A stretch of 64,000 bases of DNA from Xylanibacter ruminicola (GTDB taxonomy: Bacteria; Bacteroidota; Bacteroidia; Bacteroidales; Bacteroidaceae), in contig NZ_FNRF01000006.1 in NCBI RefSeq assembly GCF_900107775.1, forward strand, positions 1 to 64,000, read 5' to 3'. The position numbers were made by a program, and so were the translations under genes. Below, piece by piece: positions 8,761 through 17,595 of this stretch (positions are counted from its first letter, which is position 1; each line of letters starts with the position of its first letter). The notes beneath the pieces were generated by a model that saw only the letters and a program-made list of their open reading frames with translations, ran no database searches and had not been told where the DNA came from.

Positions 8761-9374
8761 AATCCAAAACGCTTGCGAATAAAATCGGCAATCAGTTTCT
8801 CGGTTTCTTCAAGTCCCAGCAAACTGGCATCCACGCACAGGTCGTAGCTTTCAGCAGCGCCCCACTTCTTACCAGTATAGTAATTATAGTATTGCGCGCG
8901 ACGGGCCTCAACATGCTCAATCAGTTTACGGGCATGCTCAGCATCCAACTGTTTTACTTTTGATACGATATCTACGCGGAAGTCCATCGAGGCGGTGATA
9001 AACACGTTCACCACATTCTCGAAATCTCGCAGAATGTAGTCGGCACAACGGCCCATGAACACACAACTGCCCTCGCTGGCTGCCTTTTGGATGGCATCGC
9101 TCTGAAACTTAAAAAGGCTCTCCTGCGAGAAGTTCGAACCGTACAAGTTACCACCCATAAAATGTGGTGTTTGCACATTCAGCAATCCACGCAAAAAGCC
9201 TTTCTTCTCATCGTTCTGTTTAAAGAACTTCTCTGAGAATCCACTCTCTTTAGCAGCCAGATTCAGCAACTCGCGATCGTAATACTTCGCTTCAAAGTCC
9301 TTGGCCAGCATGCGTCCTATTTCCTGTCCGCCAGCACCAACCTGTCTGCCTACGTTAATAATAATATGTTTCAT
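8757..9374 (-). CDS. cytidylate kinase-like family protein
   Basis: A 205-residue P-loop protein of the Cytidylate_kin2 family, common in Bacteroidetes and Firmicutes. The P-loop-like GRQVGAGGQEIG is at residues 9-20, and the conserved YYDRELL follows near 31. FMGRCADYIL near residue 105 and the lid region DAEHARKLIEHVEARRAQYYNYYTGKKWG are further family signatures. It is distinct from true Cmk. The phosphoacceptor is unknown. It is 6 bp from the MATE gene upstream and overlaps the phosphoesterase gene downstream. Confidence 0.85.
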   Translation of the reverse strand: MKHIIINVGRQVGAGGQEIGRMLAKDFEAKYYDRELLNLAAKESGFSEKFFKQNDEKKGFLRGLLNVQTPHFMGGNLYGSNFSQESLFKFQSDAIQKAASEGSCVFMGRCADYILRDFENVVNVFITASMDFRVDIVSKVKQLDAEHARKLIEHVEARRAQYYNYYTGKKWGAAESYDLCVDASLLGLEETEKLIADFIRKRFGL

Positions 9375-9380
9375 TATTCT

Positions 9381-10742
9381 TTAGTTATTCGCATTCGCAG
9401 CTTTAAATTTCTTCATATACCACATCAGCATGGGTATTGTCATCGCAAACGACAGGAAGTCGCTGGCTGGCATCGAATACCACACACCGTCGAGCCCCCA
9501 TATCAGCGGGAACACATACGCCATCGGTAGCAGCAAGAAGAGCTGTCGCGACAGCGAGAGGAATATCGAAACCTTTACTTTTCCGATGCTCTGGAAGAAA
9601 TGTGTGATGGTAGCCTGCGCACCTACCACGAAGAATACCAGCATATCCAGTTTGATACCCGTGGCCGACAGTTCTATAAGTGTTTCGTCGGTGGTAAAGA
9701 TGCGAGCAATCTCGCGGGGGAAAAGCATCGACAGTATCCAACCTACCAGCAGGATAGTTGTAGCACATCCGATGGCCATAAACAGGCATCGCAACATGCG
9801 GTCGTACTTCTCGGCACCGTAATTATAGCCCACGATAGGCTGCATACCTTGGCACACACCCATTACAAACATAAAGAACATCATCACCACCGAGTTGGCT
9901 ATCGAGTAGGCACCCACAGCCATATCGCCACCATAGCGAACAAACTGGTTGTTCATGAAAATCACGATTACACACGATGTAACGTTCATCAGGAATGGCG
10001 ATATACCGATAGCAATGATATTGCTTACCAATCGTTTCTTCAGTTTATAGATGCCGCGTTTCAGGTGCAGTATCTCGTTCTTGTTCGAGAATAGCCACAA
10101 CTGCCAGCACATAGCAATCGTTTGCGATGTTACGGTAGCCAAAGCTGCACCACGGATGCCCCAACGGAACCACCATACAAACGCCAGCACCAGCAATATG
10201 TTCATGCCCACTGTAAACAGCACCGAGTACATGGCATGTTTGGGTTTGCCTGCTGCACGCAGCACAGCGTTCATACCAAAATACATGTGGGTCATTACGT
10301 TACCCAGCAGGATAACGGTCATAAACTCGCGTGCATAAGGCAGTGTTACTTCGCTGGCACCGAAGAAATACAGGATGGGATCCAGGAAAAGCAGACAGAT
10401 AACCATGAATGAGAAACCAATAATCAGGTTCAGCGTCAGGGTATTACCTAACAGATTCTGCGCTGTAGGATAATCCTTCTGTCCCAGCTTTACGCTAATG
10501 CTGGCACTCGATCCCACACCTACTGCTGCACCAAAGGCTGCACTCAGGTTCATAAAGGGGAAGGTAATGCCCAAGCCCGCAATAGCCTCGGGGCCTACTA
10601 TCTGACCGATCATAGCACGGTCGATGATATTATAGAGACTCGAAGCCGACATGGCCACGATTGCAGGCAGGGCATACTGCCACAGCAATTGCCCTACGGG
10701 TTTCGTTCCTAATGCCAAAGCGGCTTGTTTGTTATCACTCAT
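9381..10742 (-). CDS. MATE family efflux transporter
   Basis: A 453-residue inner-membrane antiporter with about twelve hydrophobic segments. The N-terminus ALGTKPVGQLLWQYALPAIVAMSASSLYNIIDRAMIGQIVGPEAIAG is typical of the Bacteroidetes branch of MATE proteins (NorM/DinF superfamily), which exchange sodium or protons for organic cations or lipid-linked compounds. It is first in the nine-gene operon, so it may export something made by the genes that follow, but no direct evidence fixes a substrate. A TACCTTTG promoter box is 26 bp upstream. Confidence 0.9.
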   Translation of the reverse strand: MSDNKQAALALGTKPVGQLLWQYALPAIVAMSASSLYNIIDRAMIGQIVGPEAIAGLGITFPFMNLSAAFGAAVGVGSSASISVKLGQKDYPTAQNLLGNTLTLNLIIGFSFMVICLLFLDPILYFFGASEVTLPYAREFMTVILLGNVMTHMYFGMNAVLRAAGKPKHAMYSVLFTVGMNILLVLAFVWWFRWGIRGAALATVTSQTIAMCWQLWLFSNKNEILHLKRGIYKLKKRLVSNIIAIGISPFLMNVTSCVIVIFMNNQFVRYGGDMAVGAYSIANSVVMMFFMFVMGVCQGMQPIVGYNYGAEKYDRMLRCLFMAIGCATTILLVGWILSMLFPREIARIFTTDETLIELSATGIKLDMLVFFVVGAQATITHFFQSIGKVKVSIFLSLSRQLFLLLPMAYVFPLIWGLDGVWYSMPASDFLSFAMTIPMLMWYMKKFKAANANN

Positions 10743-10768
10743 TCGCGCACATATTTATTAAAACGCTG

Positions 10769-10776
10769 CAAAGGTA
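10769..10776 (-). promoter_or_regulatory. -7 box for the MATE-to-acyltransferase operon
   Basis: TACCTTTG on the minus strand. The -33 region is poor. The only strong promoter-like box I find for the nine genes from 10742 down to 4085. Confidence 0.5.
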
Positions 10777-10820
10777 CGAATATTTTCCGAGATAAGATGC
10801 ACTTTTTAAAATAATCTTTG

Positions 10821-10828
10821 TATCTTTG
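10821..10828 (+). promoter_or_regulatory. -7 box for the subtilase/xse operon
   Basis: TATCTTTG 20 bp before the subtilase ATG, divergent from the MATE promoter 45 bp away. Confidence 0.55.
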
Positions 10829-10848
10829 CACTCGTAAAATCAAATTGA

Positions 10849-12291
10849 ATGACCAATTTACGTTTGATAAACCTACTGATTGCCGCACTTTTCTGCGCCA
10901 TAACAGCCAGTGCAGCCACACTTCCCAAGAGGAAATATCCTGGGGGCAAATGCTATATTTGGCGTTATACTTTGCAGGATAAACGCGAATCAAGTTATAC
11001 GCTCGACCGCCCTCAGCGCTGGCTCTCGCACAAAAGTATTGAGCGCCGCCGCAAGCAGGGATTACCCTTGGATTCTACCGACCTGCCCGTAAGCAGCGGC
11101 TACTTGAAAGCCATCGATCGCATGATCAACGATGCCAATCGCAACGTTAAACGCTCACAAACCGAATCGATGGTTATCGGTACCAGCCGATGGAACAACA
11201 CCGTATTGGTTCGTTCGGCCGACACCACTTTTTTGCGTCGTTTGGGCGAGCAAGCTTACGTAAAGAACTGCGAGATGGTGTGGGAAGCCCCCGATAGCAT
11301 CGAGCGTCAAATCAAAATAAAGGCCAACGCAGGATTCAACTCATGGGACAGTCTGAAAGGATCTTTCTATGGTCATGGTCGCGAACAGATCGAGATGCTA
11401 AACGGTCATCGTTTGCATAATATCGGTTGTCGTGGAAAAGGCATCACCATCGCCGTGCTCGATGGCGGATTCCAGAACTGCAACGTTCTACCCACCTTTC
11501 AGCACGCTATCATATCAGGCGTAAAAGACTTTGTTTACCCCAATAGTCCCAACTTTTATCAGGAAACCGATCATGGCACCAAAGTTCTGTCGACTATGGC
11601 CGCCAACGAGCCTGAGGTGCTGATAGGTACAGCCCCCGATGCCCATTACTGGCTGCTGCGATGCGAGGATCAGGAAACCGAGCAGCCTGTCGAGGAGGAT
11701 TATTGGGCGATGGCAGCCGAGTTTGCCGACTCGTTAGGCGCCGACATCATCACATCGAGCTTAGGCTACACCGAATACGATAACCGTCATGGCTATTACC
11801 ACCAGCACGATCTGGATGGTCGCACAGCCCTCATATCGCGCACAGCGTCGATGGTGGCACAAAAAGGCATGGTACTGGTAAACTCAGCTGGAAATAGCGG
11901 CATGGGCCCTTGGAAAAAAATCACTTTCCCTGCCGATGCCGATAACTGTCTGACGGTGGGCGCACTGAATCATCAACGTGTAAACGCCCCCTTTAGCGGC
12001 GTTGGACCTACACAGGATATGCGTATCAAACCCGACGTGATGGCCCTGGGCAGTCCTGCCAACCTTATTTCAGGGCGTGGCGGTATTGTTCGCGATATGG
12101 GAACCTCGTTCTCAACCCCCATCGTAGCCGGACTGGTTGCTTGCTTGTGGCAGGCCTTACCCGAGAAAACAGCTCTCGAAATCATTAATCTGGTACGCCA
12201 GAACAGCGATAGTTATCAGAAGCCCGATAATATTTACGGCTACGGAACCCCTAATTTCTGGCGGGCGTACATGATTGGAAAGATAGAGTAA
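10849..12291 (+). CDS. secreted S8 family (subtilisin-like) serine protease
   Basis: A 480-residue subtilase with an N-terminal signal peptide (hydrophobic core near residues 8-23, then ASAATLP). The catalytic triad is complete: Asp in ITIAVLDGGF near residue 205, His in TDHGTK near 243, and Ser in GTSFSTP near 420, with the oxyanion Asn in NSAGNSG. The roughly 180 residues before the catalytic domain may be a propeptide. No C-terminal sorting domain is visible. It is followed after 18 bp by xseA, an odd pairing of a secreted protease with a DNA repair enzyme in one apparent transcription unit. Confidence 0.9.
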   Translation: MTNLRLINLLIAALFCAITASAATLPKRKYPGGKCYIWRYTLQDKRESSYTLDRPQRWLSHKSIERRRKQGLPLDSTDLPVSSGYLKAIDRMINDANRNVKRSQTESMVIGTSRWNNTVLVRSADTTFLRRLGEQAYVKNCEMVWEAPDSIERQIKIKANAGFNSWDSLKGSFYGHGREQIEMLNGHRLHNIGCRGKGITIAVLDGGFQNCNVLPTFQHAIISGVKDFVYPNSPNFYQETDHGTKVLSTMAANEPEVLIGTAPDAHYWLLRCEDQETEQPVEEDYWAMAAEFADSLGADIITSSLGYTEYDNRHGYYHQHDLDGRTALISRTASMVAQKGMVLVNSAGNSGMGPWKKITFPADADNCLTVGALNHQRVNAPFSGVGPTQDMRIKPDVMALGSPANLISGRGGIVRDMGTSFSTPIVAGLVACLWQALPEKTALEIINLVRQNSDSYQKPDNIYGYGTPNFWRAYMIGKIE

Positions 12292-12309
12292 AACCGAAGA
12301 ATTAAAAAG

Positions 12310-13545
12310 TTGAATACAGAGCGCCATATCACATTATTCGAGCTTAATCGCTTGGTACGCGAGGCTATCGAGGATGCTTTGCCCATGGAATACTGGGTAG
12401 AAGCCGAACTCAGCGAGTGCCGCGAATCGCGTGGTCATTGTTATATGGAGCTTATTCAGAAGGATGAGCAAACCGCCACACCTATCGCCAAAGCCTCAGC
12501 CAAATGCTGGGCCAATAAGTGGCTCACCATCCGTCCTTACTTCGAGCGCACTACCGGTCAGCAACTGCATGCCGGCATGAAAGTGCTGCTACAGGTTTAC
12601 CCGCAGTTTCACGAGGCTTACGGTTTCTCGTGGATCGTGACCGACATCGATCCTACCTATACCTTAGGCGATATGGCCCGCAAGCGTCAGGAAATCATCC
12701 AGAAGCTTAAGGCCGAGGGCGTGTTCGACCTGCAAAAAGAACTACAGTTGCCCGTTTTCTGCCAGCGTATTGCCGTTATCTCATCGCAAACAGCCGCTGG
12801 CTACGGCGATTTCTGCAACCAACTAGCTGATAACCCTTACGGCTTTAAATTCGAGACACAGCTCTTTCCTGCTATCATGCAGGGCGAGGGCGTTGAACAG
12901 AGCATCATCAGTGCTCTGGAGCAGATTTACGACATGCCATTTGATTGCGTAGTGATTATCCGTGGTGGTGGTGCTACCAGCGACATGAGCGGTTTCGATA
13001 CTTTGGCTTTGGCCGAAAATGTGGCAAACTTCCCAATACCTATTATTACAGGTATCGGTCATGAGCGCGACGAGAGCATTCTCGATATGATCTCACACAC
13101 CCGCGTAAAAACACCCACAGCTGCAGCCGCTTTGCTCATCGACCACCTGAAGGGCGTACTCGAAACCATAGAAGGGGCCCAGAGCATGATTACGCACTAC
13201 GTTCAGCAAAAATTATCAATTGCCAATTCTCAATTGTCAATTATATCCGAGGCTATCCCCCGATTGTTCTCGATTGTAAAAACCCGACAGGAGGCTAAGA
13301 TTGATGCCCTCTATACCCGCCTGCCAATGTTGATAGAGCGCCGATTCACATCAGAGAGACATCGTCTGCAACTGATGGACGAGAAGCTCAAAGCCCTCGA
13401 CCCAACCCTGTTGCTGGCTCGCGGCTACAGCATCACTATGCATAACGGCCGGGCTGTAAAAGACGCATCGCAGTTGCCCCCCGGCGCCGAAATCGAAACC
13501 CGCCTAGCCAAGGGTACCATTCACTCAGTAATTAAATCCGTATAA
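12310..13545 (+). CDS. xseA: exodeoxyribonuclease VII large subunit
   Basis: The catalytic subunit of ExoVII, which degrades single-stranded DNA. The 411-residue protein has an N-terminal OB-fold (EYWVEAELSECRESRGHCYMEL), the central catalytic domain with IRGGGATSDMSGFD and ITGIGHERDESILDMISHTRVKTPTAAA, and a C-terminal helical region. The first in-frame ATG would delete the start of the OB-fold, so a TTG at 12310 is taken as the start, preceded by A-rich sequence. Within the helical region four heptamer repeats (13216-13243) encode the stretch LSIANSQLSII without breaking the frame. It is 6 bp from xseB. Confidence 0.93.
   Translation: MNTERHITLFELNRLVREAIEDALPMEYWVEAELSECRESRGHCYMELIQKDEQTATPIAKASAKCWANKWLTIRPYFERTTGQQLHAGMKVLLQVYPQFHEAYGFSWIVTDIDPTYTLGDMARKRQEIIQKLKAEGVFDLQKELQLPVFCQRIAVISSQTAAGYGDFCNQLADNPYGFKFETQLFPAIMQGEGVEQSIISALEQIYDMPFDCVVIIRGGGATSDMSGFDTLALAENVANFPIPIITGIGHERDESILDMISHTRVKTPTAAAALLIDHLKGVLETIEGAQSMITHYVQQKLSIANSQLSIISEAIPRLFSIVKTRQEAKIDALYTRLPMLIERRFTSERHRLQLMDEKLKALDPTLLLARGYSITMHNGRAVKDASQLPPGAEIETRLAKGTIHSVIKSV
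13216..13243 (+). repeat. tetra-heptamer repeat inside xseA
   Basis: Exactly four 7-mers of type TCAATTG/CCAATTC (28 bp) within the coding region for the helical part of XseA. The coding strand has no stop; the opposite strand would read TAA and TGA. Same architecture as the intergenic copies. Confidence 0.8.
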
Positions 13546-13551
13546 AATACA

Positions 13552-13740
13552 ATGGAAAAAGAACTGAAATACGAGGCTGCTATAGCCGAATTACAGTCCA
13601 TCGTACACAAGATGGAGAACGACGAACTCGACATCGACCAGATGGCCGAGCAGCTTAAACGTGCCCAGCAGTTAATCAAGCTCTGCAAGGACAAACTTAC
13701 CAAAACCGACGCCGAAATCAAGAAAATACTTACAGAATAA
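13552..13740 (+). CDS. xseB: exodeoxyribonuclease VII small subunit
   Basis: XseB, the small helical subunit of ExoVII, 62 residues. The sequence KYEAAIAELQSIVHKMENDELDIDQMAEQLKRAQQLIKLCKDKL follows the family pattern of an antiparallel helical hairpin (E.al.eLe.iv..le.gel.Ld.sl..ye.g..l...c...L). It follows xseA by 6 bp, as in most bacteria. Confidence 0.92.
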   Translation: MEKELKYEAAIAELQSIVHKMENDELDIDQMAEQLKRAQQLIKLCKDKLTKTDAEIKKILTE

Positions 13741-13759
13741 AAGATTTTAGGCCAAAAGT

Positions 13760-13791
13760 TTTGTTAATTTGATATTAATTATATACTTTTG
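13760..13791 (+). promoter_or_regulatory. ilvE promoter
   Basis: TTTG ending at 13763, 20 bp, TACTTTTG at 13784-13791: consensus Bacteroidetes spacing. It lies 38 bp before the ilvE ATG, so ilvE is transcribed separately from xseAB. Confidence 0.7.
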
Positions 13792-13829
13792 CATGCAAAT
13801 TTGAAATTTCAAACATAGAAAAAAGTAAT

Positions 13830-14846
13830 ATGAAGAATTTGGATTGGGGTAGTCTGTCATTCGGCTACATGAAGACCGACTACAACGTACGTTGCTATTA
13901 TCGCGATGGAAAGTGGGGCGAAATAGAGGTTTGCTCCGACGAGTATTTGAATCTGCACATGGCTGCAACCTGTCTGCACTACGGTCAGGAGGCTTTTGAG
14001 GGTCTTAAGGCTTATCGTTGCCCCGATGGCAAGGTTCGTGTGTTCCGCGTTGACGAGAATGCCAAGCGCCTGCAGAGCACCTGTCGCGGCATTTTGATGC
14101 CAGAGGTTTCAACCGAGTTGTTTACCGAGATGGTTAAGAAGGTGGTTCGCCTGAATCAGGAGTGGATCCCAACTTACGAGAGTGGTGCTACACTCTATAT
14201 CCGCCCACTGCTTATTGGTACCAGCGCTCAGGTAGGTGTTCACCCCTCTAAGGAGTACTGCTTCCTTATCTTCGTTACACCAGTAGGCCCATACTTCAAG
14301 GGTGGTTTCTCAAGCAATCCTTACGTGATTGTTCGCGATTACGACCGTTCAGCCCCTCTCGGTACAGGTAAGTATAAGGTAGGTGGAAACTATGCTGCCA
14401 GCCTGTTTGCCAACAACCTGGCTCACGAAAAGGGCTATGCTTGCGAGTTCTATCTCGACGCAAAGGAGAAGAAGTACATCGACGAGTGCGGTGCAGCCAA
14501 CTTCTTTGGTATCAAGAACAACACCTATATCACACCAGAGTCGACCTCTATCCTGCCCTCTATCACCAACAAGAGCTTGATGCAGGTTGCAGAGGATCTG
14601 GGCATGAAGGTTGAGCGTCGTCCTATCCCCGAGGAGGAGCTCGAGACCTTCGAGGAGGCTGGTGCTTGCGGAACAGCCGCTGTTATCAGCCCAATCTCTT
14701 ATATCGACGACCTTGACACTGGCAAGCGCTACTCATTCGGCGACAAGCCAGGTCCACAGTCAAAGAAGCTCTTCGATACACTCCGTGGTATTCAGTACGG
14801 CGAACTCGAAGACAAGCACGGTTGGACAACTGTTGTGATCGAATAA
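13830..14846 (+). CDS. ilvE: branched-chain amino acid aminotransferase
   Basis: A class IV PLP aminotransferase of the BCAT2/IlvE type, 338 residues, transferring amino groups between Val, Leu or Ile and 2-oxoglutarate. Family motifs include CLHYGQEAFEGLKAYR near residue 50, TLYIRPLLIGTSAQVGV near 123, and the PLP lysine in GTGKYKVGGNYAAS near residue 183, followed by CGAANFFGI and GTAAVISPI. The product is full length and cytoplasmic. It has its own promoter and a strong terminator. Confidence 0.95.
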   Translation: MKNLDWGSLSFGYMKTDYNVRCYYRDGKWGEIEVCSDEYLNLHMAATCLHYGQEAFEGLKAYRCPDGKVRVFRVDENAKRLQSTCRGILMPEVSTELFTEMVKKVVRLNQEWIPTYESGATLYIRPLLIGTSAQVGVHPSKEYCFLIFVTPVGPYFKGGFSSNPYVIVRDYDRSAPLGTGKYKVGGNYAASLFANNLAHEKGYACEFYLDAKEKKYIDECGAANFFGIKNNTYITPESTSILPSITNKSLMQVAEDLGMKVERRPIPEEELETFEEAGACGTAAVISPISYIDDLDTGKRYSFGDKPGPQSKKLFDTLRGIQYGELEDKHGWTTVVIE

Positions 14847-14855
14847 AATAAAAAA

Positions 14856-14884
14856 CCTCGCTCATTTCGAGCGAGGCTTTTTTT
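14856..14884. terminator. bidirectional terminator between ilvE and mrp
   Basis: Perfect 8-bp stem CCTCGCTC/GAGCGAGG with a 5-base loop, T-run on the plus side and A-run on the other, serving the convergent ilvE and mrp genes. Confidence 0.9.
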
Positions 14885-16010
14885 ATTTATTCATGCCTAC
14901 AATCTTCGTAGCGGGCTTTTCCTTGTTTCTACGATTCACAACCGTTACTACCGATTGCGCCAGATTGATAAATGCCAATCCTGTAGATGTGTCGCTGCTC
15001 AATGCAGCTGGGGTTCCAGCATCACCATTGTCGCAGATGCTCTGTACCAGTGGTATCTGTGCCAGCAAAGGTACCTGCATCTCCTCGGCCAACTGCTTGC
15101 AACCCTCCTTACCAAATATATAATACTTATTCTCGGGCAGCTCTGCGGGTGTAAACCAGGCCATATTCTCAATCAAACCGAGAATGGGCACGTTCACCTT
15201 CTCGTTGCGGTACATATCGATACCCTTACGTGCATCAGCCAAAGCCACCTGCTGTGGGGTTGACACAATCACCGCGCCTGTAATAGGCAGTGTTTGCAGC
15301 AATGTAAGATGGATATCGCTGGTGCCTGGAGGTGTATCCAGGATAAAATAGTCGAGTTCGCCCCAATCGGCATCAGCAATCAGCTGCTTCAGCGCACTTG
15401 TAGCCATACCGCCACGCCACAGAGTAGCTGTGTTTGGCGATACAAAGAAACCAATCGACAGCAGTTTAACACCGTACTTCTCGATGGGACAAATCAAATC
15501 GCGACCGTCTTTCTTTACAGCGTAAGGCTGTTCATCCTCAACATTAAACATCTTAGGCATTGACGGACCGAAGATATCGGTATCAAGCAATCCCACCTTG
15601 TAACCCAAACGGGCCAAAGCGATAGCCAGGTTAGCCGATACGGTGCTTTTACCTACACCACCCTTACCCGAGCTAACGGCAATAATATTCTTGACGCCAG
15701 GCAGCATCTCGCCCACCTCTGGACGTGGTTTCGACTTGAATTCTGTTTCAATCTCTACCTCCACCTCCTTGCCGCAGTGGTATTTGATAGCCGCCTCGGC
15801 AGCTTTTACAGTTGATTTCAGGAAAGGATCAGTATCGCGTGGGAACTCCAGCACCACCTTTACTTTCCAGTTCTCACCATCCTTCTGTGGAGCAGCCACA
15901 GCAGGTGTATCAGCCACCATACCACTCTCCACCACATTCTTCTTGGTGCCCGCATACGTTACCGTAGCCAAGGCATCCATCACCATCTTGGGGTATATTA
16001 CATTTTCCAT
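14883..16010 (-). CDS. mrp: Mrp/ApbC family iron-sulfur cluster carrier ATPase
   Basis: A 375-residue P-loop protein that carries or delivers Fe-S clusters. It has an N-terminal MIP18/DUF59 domain (residues about 1-90) and a C-terminal ParA/MinD-like ATPase with the deviant Walker A SSGKGGVGKSTVSANLA near 113. It also has the signature DTDIFGPSMPKMF and ENMAWFTP. The usual CxxC in the last third is replaced: after ENMAWFTPAELPENKYYIFG there is no Cys pair, but a Cys occurs in GKEGCKQL. Start and the trmB stop overlap as TAATG, indicating coupled translation. Confidence 0.9.
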   Translation of the reverse strand: MENVIYPKMVMDALATVTYAGTKKNVVESGMVADTPAVAAPQKDGENWKVKVVLEFPRDTDPFLKSTVKAAEAAIKYHCGKEVEVEIETEFKSKPRPEVGEMLPGVKNIIAVSSGKGGVGKSTVSANLAIALARLGYKVGLLDTDIFGPSMPKMFNVEDEQPYAVKKDGRDLICPIEKYGVKLLSIGFFVSPNTATLWRGGMATSALKQLIADADWGELDYFILDTPPGTSDIHLTLLQTLPITGAVIVSTPQQVALADARKGIDMYRNEKVNVPILGLIENMAWFTPAELPENKYYIFGKEGCKQLAEEMQVPLLAQIPLVQSICDNGDAGTPAALSSDTSTGLAFINLAQSVVTVVNRRNKEKPATKIVGMNK

Positions 16011-16780
16011 TATTTCGCCTTATCTAATGAACTTCTTTTTGATCTGTGATACGAGCGATAGTCGTCCAGTTCAATCTCCACCTCGGGTTCAACCAGCTCG
16101 CCGTTGCGAGGCAGATTCCACTTCATATATTTAATATTCAGTCCGCGGGCAATCCACATGCCCTCATAATAAGTCTGAATAGCCAGAATCTTCTTCGTCC
16201 CCTCGTCGATACGCTCATCGTGATACAAATCCTCTGTACGGAAAATTACGGGCAGCGCATTCTTCTCTACCATATAGGTACTATAAGTAAAGAGGAAGTT
16301 CGAATCCGTCTTCAGATGTATCACGCCGCCATCAACCAAAAATTTACGATAGCGATTCATAAAATAGGTGGATGTCAATCGCTTACGAGGATTCTTCATC
16401 TGCGGATCGCTGAATGTGAGCCAGATTTCCTGCACCTCATCCTCAGCAAAAAAACGTTCAATTATTTCAATATTCGTACGCAGAAAAGCCACATTCTTCA
16501 GTCCCTCGTTCAGGGCCTGTGTAGCACCAGTCCACATACGTGCACCTTTGATATCCACACCAATAAAGTTCATGTCGGGATACAGTTTGGCCAGTTCCAC
16601 TGTGTATTCTCCCTTACCGCAACCAAGTTCCAGCACTATCGGGTTATTATTGTGGAAGTACTGCTCGTGCCAGTGCCCCTTCATCTCGAATGGCACATTC
16701 TCAATCACCGAAAACGGATACTGGAACACGTTCTCGTACGTTTCCATGTCCGCAAATTTAGCTAACTTTCCTTTTCCCAT
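16010..16780 (-). CDS. trmB: tRNA (guanine-N7-)-methyltransferase
   Basis: TrmB adds the m7G46 methyl group to tRNAs. It is 256 residues, with the SAM-binding motif [16 protein letters not shown] near residue 50, [16 protein letters not shown], and the family hallmark [19 protein letters not shown] (the FPDPWPKKRHxKRR equivalent in Bacteroidetes). The long N-terminus ([22 protein letters not shown]) is typical of the phylum. It has a consensus promoter at 16797-16828 and is followed by mrp with a one-base overlap. Confidence 0.93.
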   Translation of the reverse strand: MGKGKLAKFADMETYENVFQYPFSVIENVPFEMKGHWHEQYFHNNNPIVLELGCGKGEYTVELAKLYPDMNFIGVDIKGARMWTGATQALNEGLKNVAFLRTNIEIIERFFAEDEVQEIWLTFSDPQMKNPRKRLTSTYFMNRYRKFLVDGGVIHLKTDSNFLFTYSTYMVEKNALPVIFRTEDLYHDERIDEGTKKILAIQTYYEGMWIARGLNIKYMKWNLPRNGELVEPEVEIELDDYRSYHRSKRSSLDKAK

Positions 16781-16796
16781 AATTAAAATTGTGCTG

Positions 16797-16828
16797 CAAA
16801 GGTACGAATAAGTAAGCGAAAAAACAAA
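16797..16828 (-). promoter_or_regulatory. trmB-mrp promoter
   Basis: Minus strand: TTTG (16825-16828), 20 bp, TACCTTTG (16797-16804), 16 bp before the trmB ATG. Confidence 0.7.
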
Positions 16829-16886
16829 TTTTTTCGTTTTTTTATTAGCAACACCATACCACCAACTTATCTAAACTGAGCGAGAA

Positions 16887-17284
16887 AATTCAGAATTCAG
16901 TAATTCAGTTTTTTAGGAAGCTATATATCCACAGATAAAGAAACATCAGTGGATACAGAATACAGAATACAGTTTATTTGGAGAGGGATAATCTGTGTGT
17001 GACTCAGATATCAGATATCAGTTTTCTTGTGAGCTAATACAACTATCGCTTTACTCTCTAATAATCAATCTTATAAATATTATATATTATTATATATATT
17101 ATAATATATATAATAATATATAATATTCTAATAGAGTATATTTAAAGTTACAAATGCTTAGCCAAATAAACTGATATCTGATATCTGAGTCATCTTTGTG
17201 CTCATGAGAAAACTGAATTCTGAATTACTGAATTTTTGGATTGACAATGCTCACAACAAAACTGTATTCTGTATTTCTGTATCC
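16887..17284. repeat. island of paired heptamer repeats in both orientations
   Basis: Non-coding. Three families of tri-heptamers each occur once in each orientation: AATTCAG type at 16887-16908 with its complement at 17213-17233; AATACAG type at 16952-16972 with its complement at 17261-17284; ATATCAG type at 17001-17021 with its complement at 17171-17191 (24 bases match perfectly counting flanks). The order on the chromosome is A, B, C, palindrome, C', A', B', so C is nested but A and B arms cross. No gene-like frame here; 17198-17458 is open but low complexity. Confidence 0.8.
17076..17127. repeat. perfect 52-bp A+T palindrome at the centre of the island
   Basis: Centre between 17101 and 17102; 26 bases on each side pair without mismatch, all A or T. 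Short flanking arms TACTCT (17052-17057) and AGAGTA (17133-17138) extend the symmetry. It could form a cruciform or be an unwinding element. Confidence 0.85.
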
Positions 17285-17595
17285 GCAAAATACAAAGATA
17301 GTTTACAATATTTTACATTATTCGTTATACAAATCGTATACAGTATAACCTTTACAAGCATAAAAAATAGCGCTCTCGTGTGGAAAAATTATTTCCCACG
17401 TGTGGGAGCAAAAATGCCAAGAAATATGCTAATGCCATATTTTTATGAAAAAATTTGATAATTTCGGCAAGAAATTGTACTTTTGCGGGCGAAATAACTA
17501 AAATATTATCACGACATGCAACCTATAGCGATTAATAGGAAATTGCCCAGCGCCTGGGTATACAGAAAAACAGTAGAAAACCACCTGAACCTAAA
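17285..17595. other. non-coding remainder between the repeat island and the B3/B4 gene
   Basis: A+T-rich. It holds a TATCTTTG box on the minus strand at 17293-17300 pointing into the repeat island. It also holds a short palindrome CCCACGTGTGGG near 17396-17407 and a good plus-strand promoter at 17454-17486. No RNA gene is recognisable. Confidence 0.6.
17454..17486 (+). promoter_or_regulatory. orphan plus-strand promoter
   Basis: TTTG near 17454-17457, about 21 bp, TACTTTTG at 17479-17486, facing the 3' end of the convergent B3/B4 gene. Downstream is only a 40-codon frame (17516-17638). Confidence 0.5.

Noticed and set aside
16887..17284. CRISPR-like array
   Set aside because: Units are 7 bases, repeats are in both orientations, spacers are irregular, and there are no cas genes.
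17198..17458. 86-codon plus-strand open frame
   Set aside because: It runs through the inverted heptamer repeats and A+T-rich spacer; no promoter or family resemblance.
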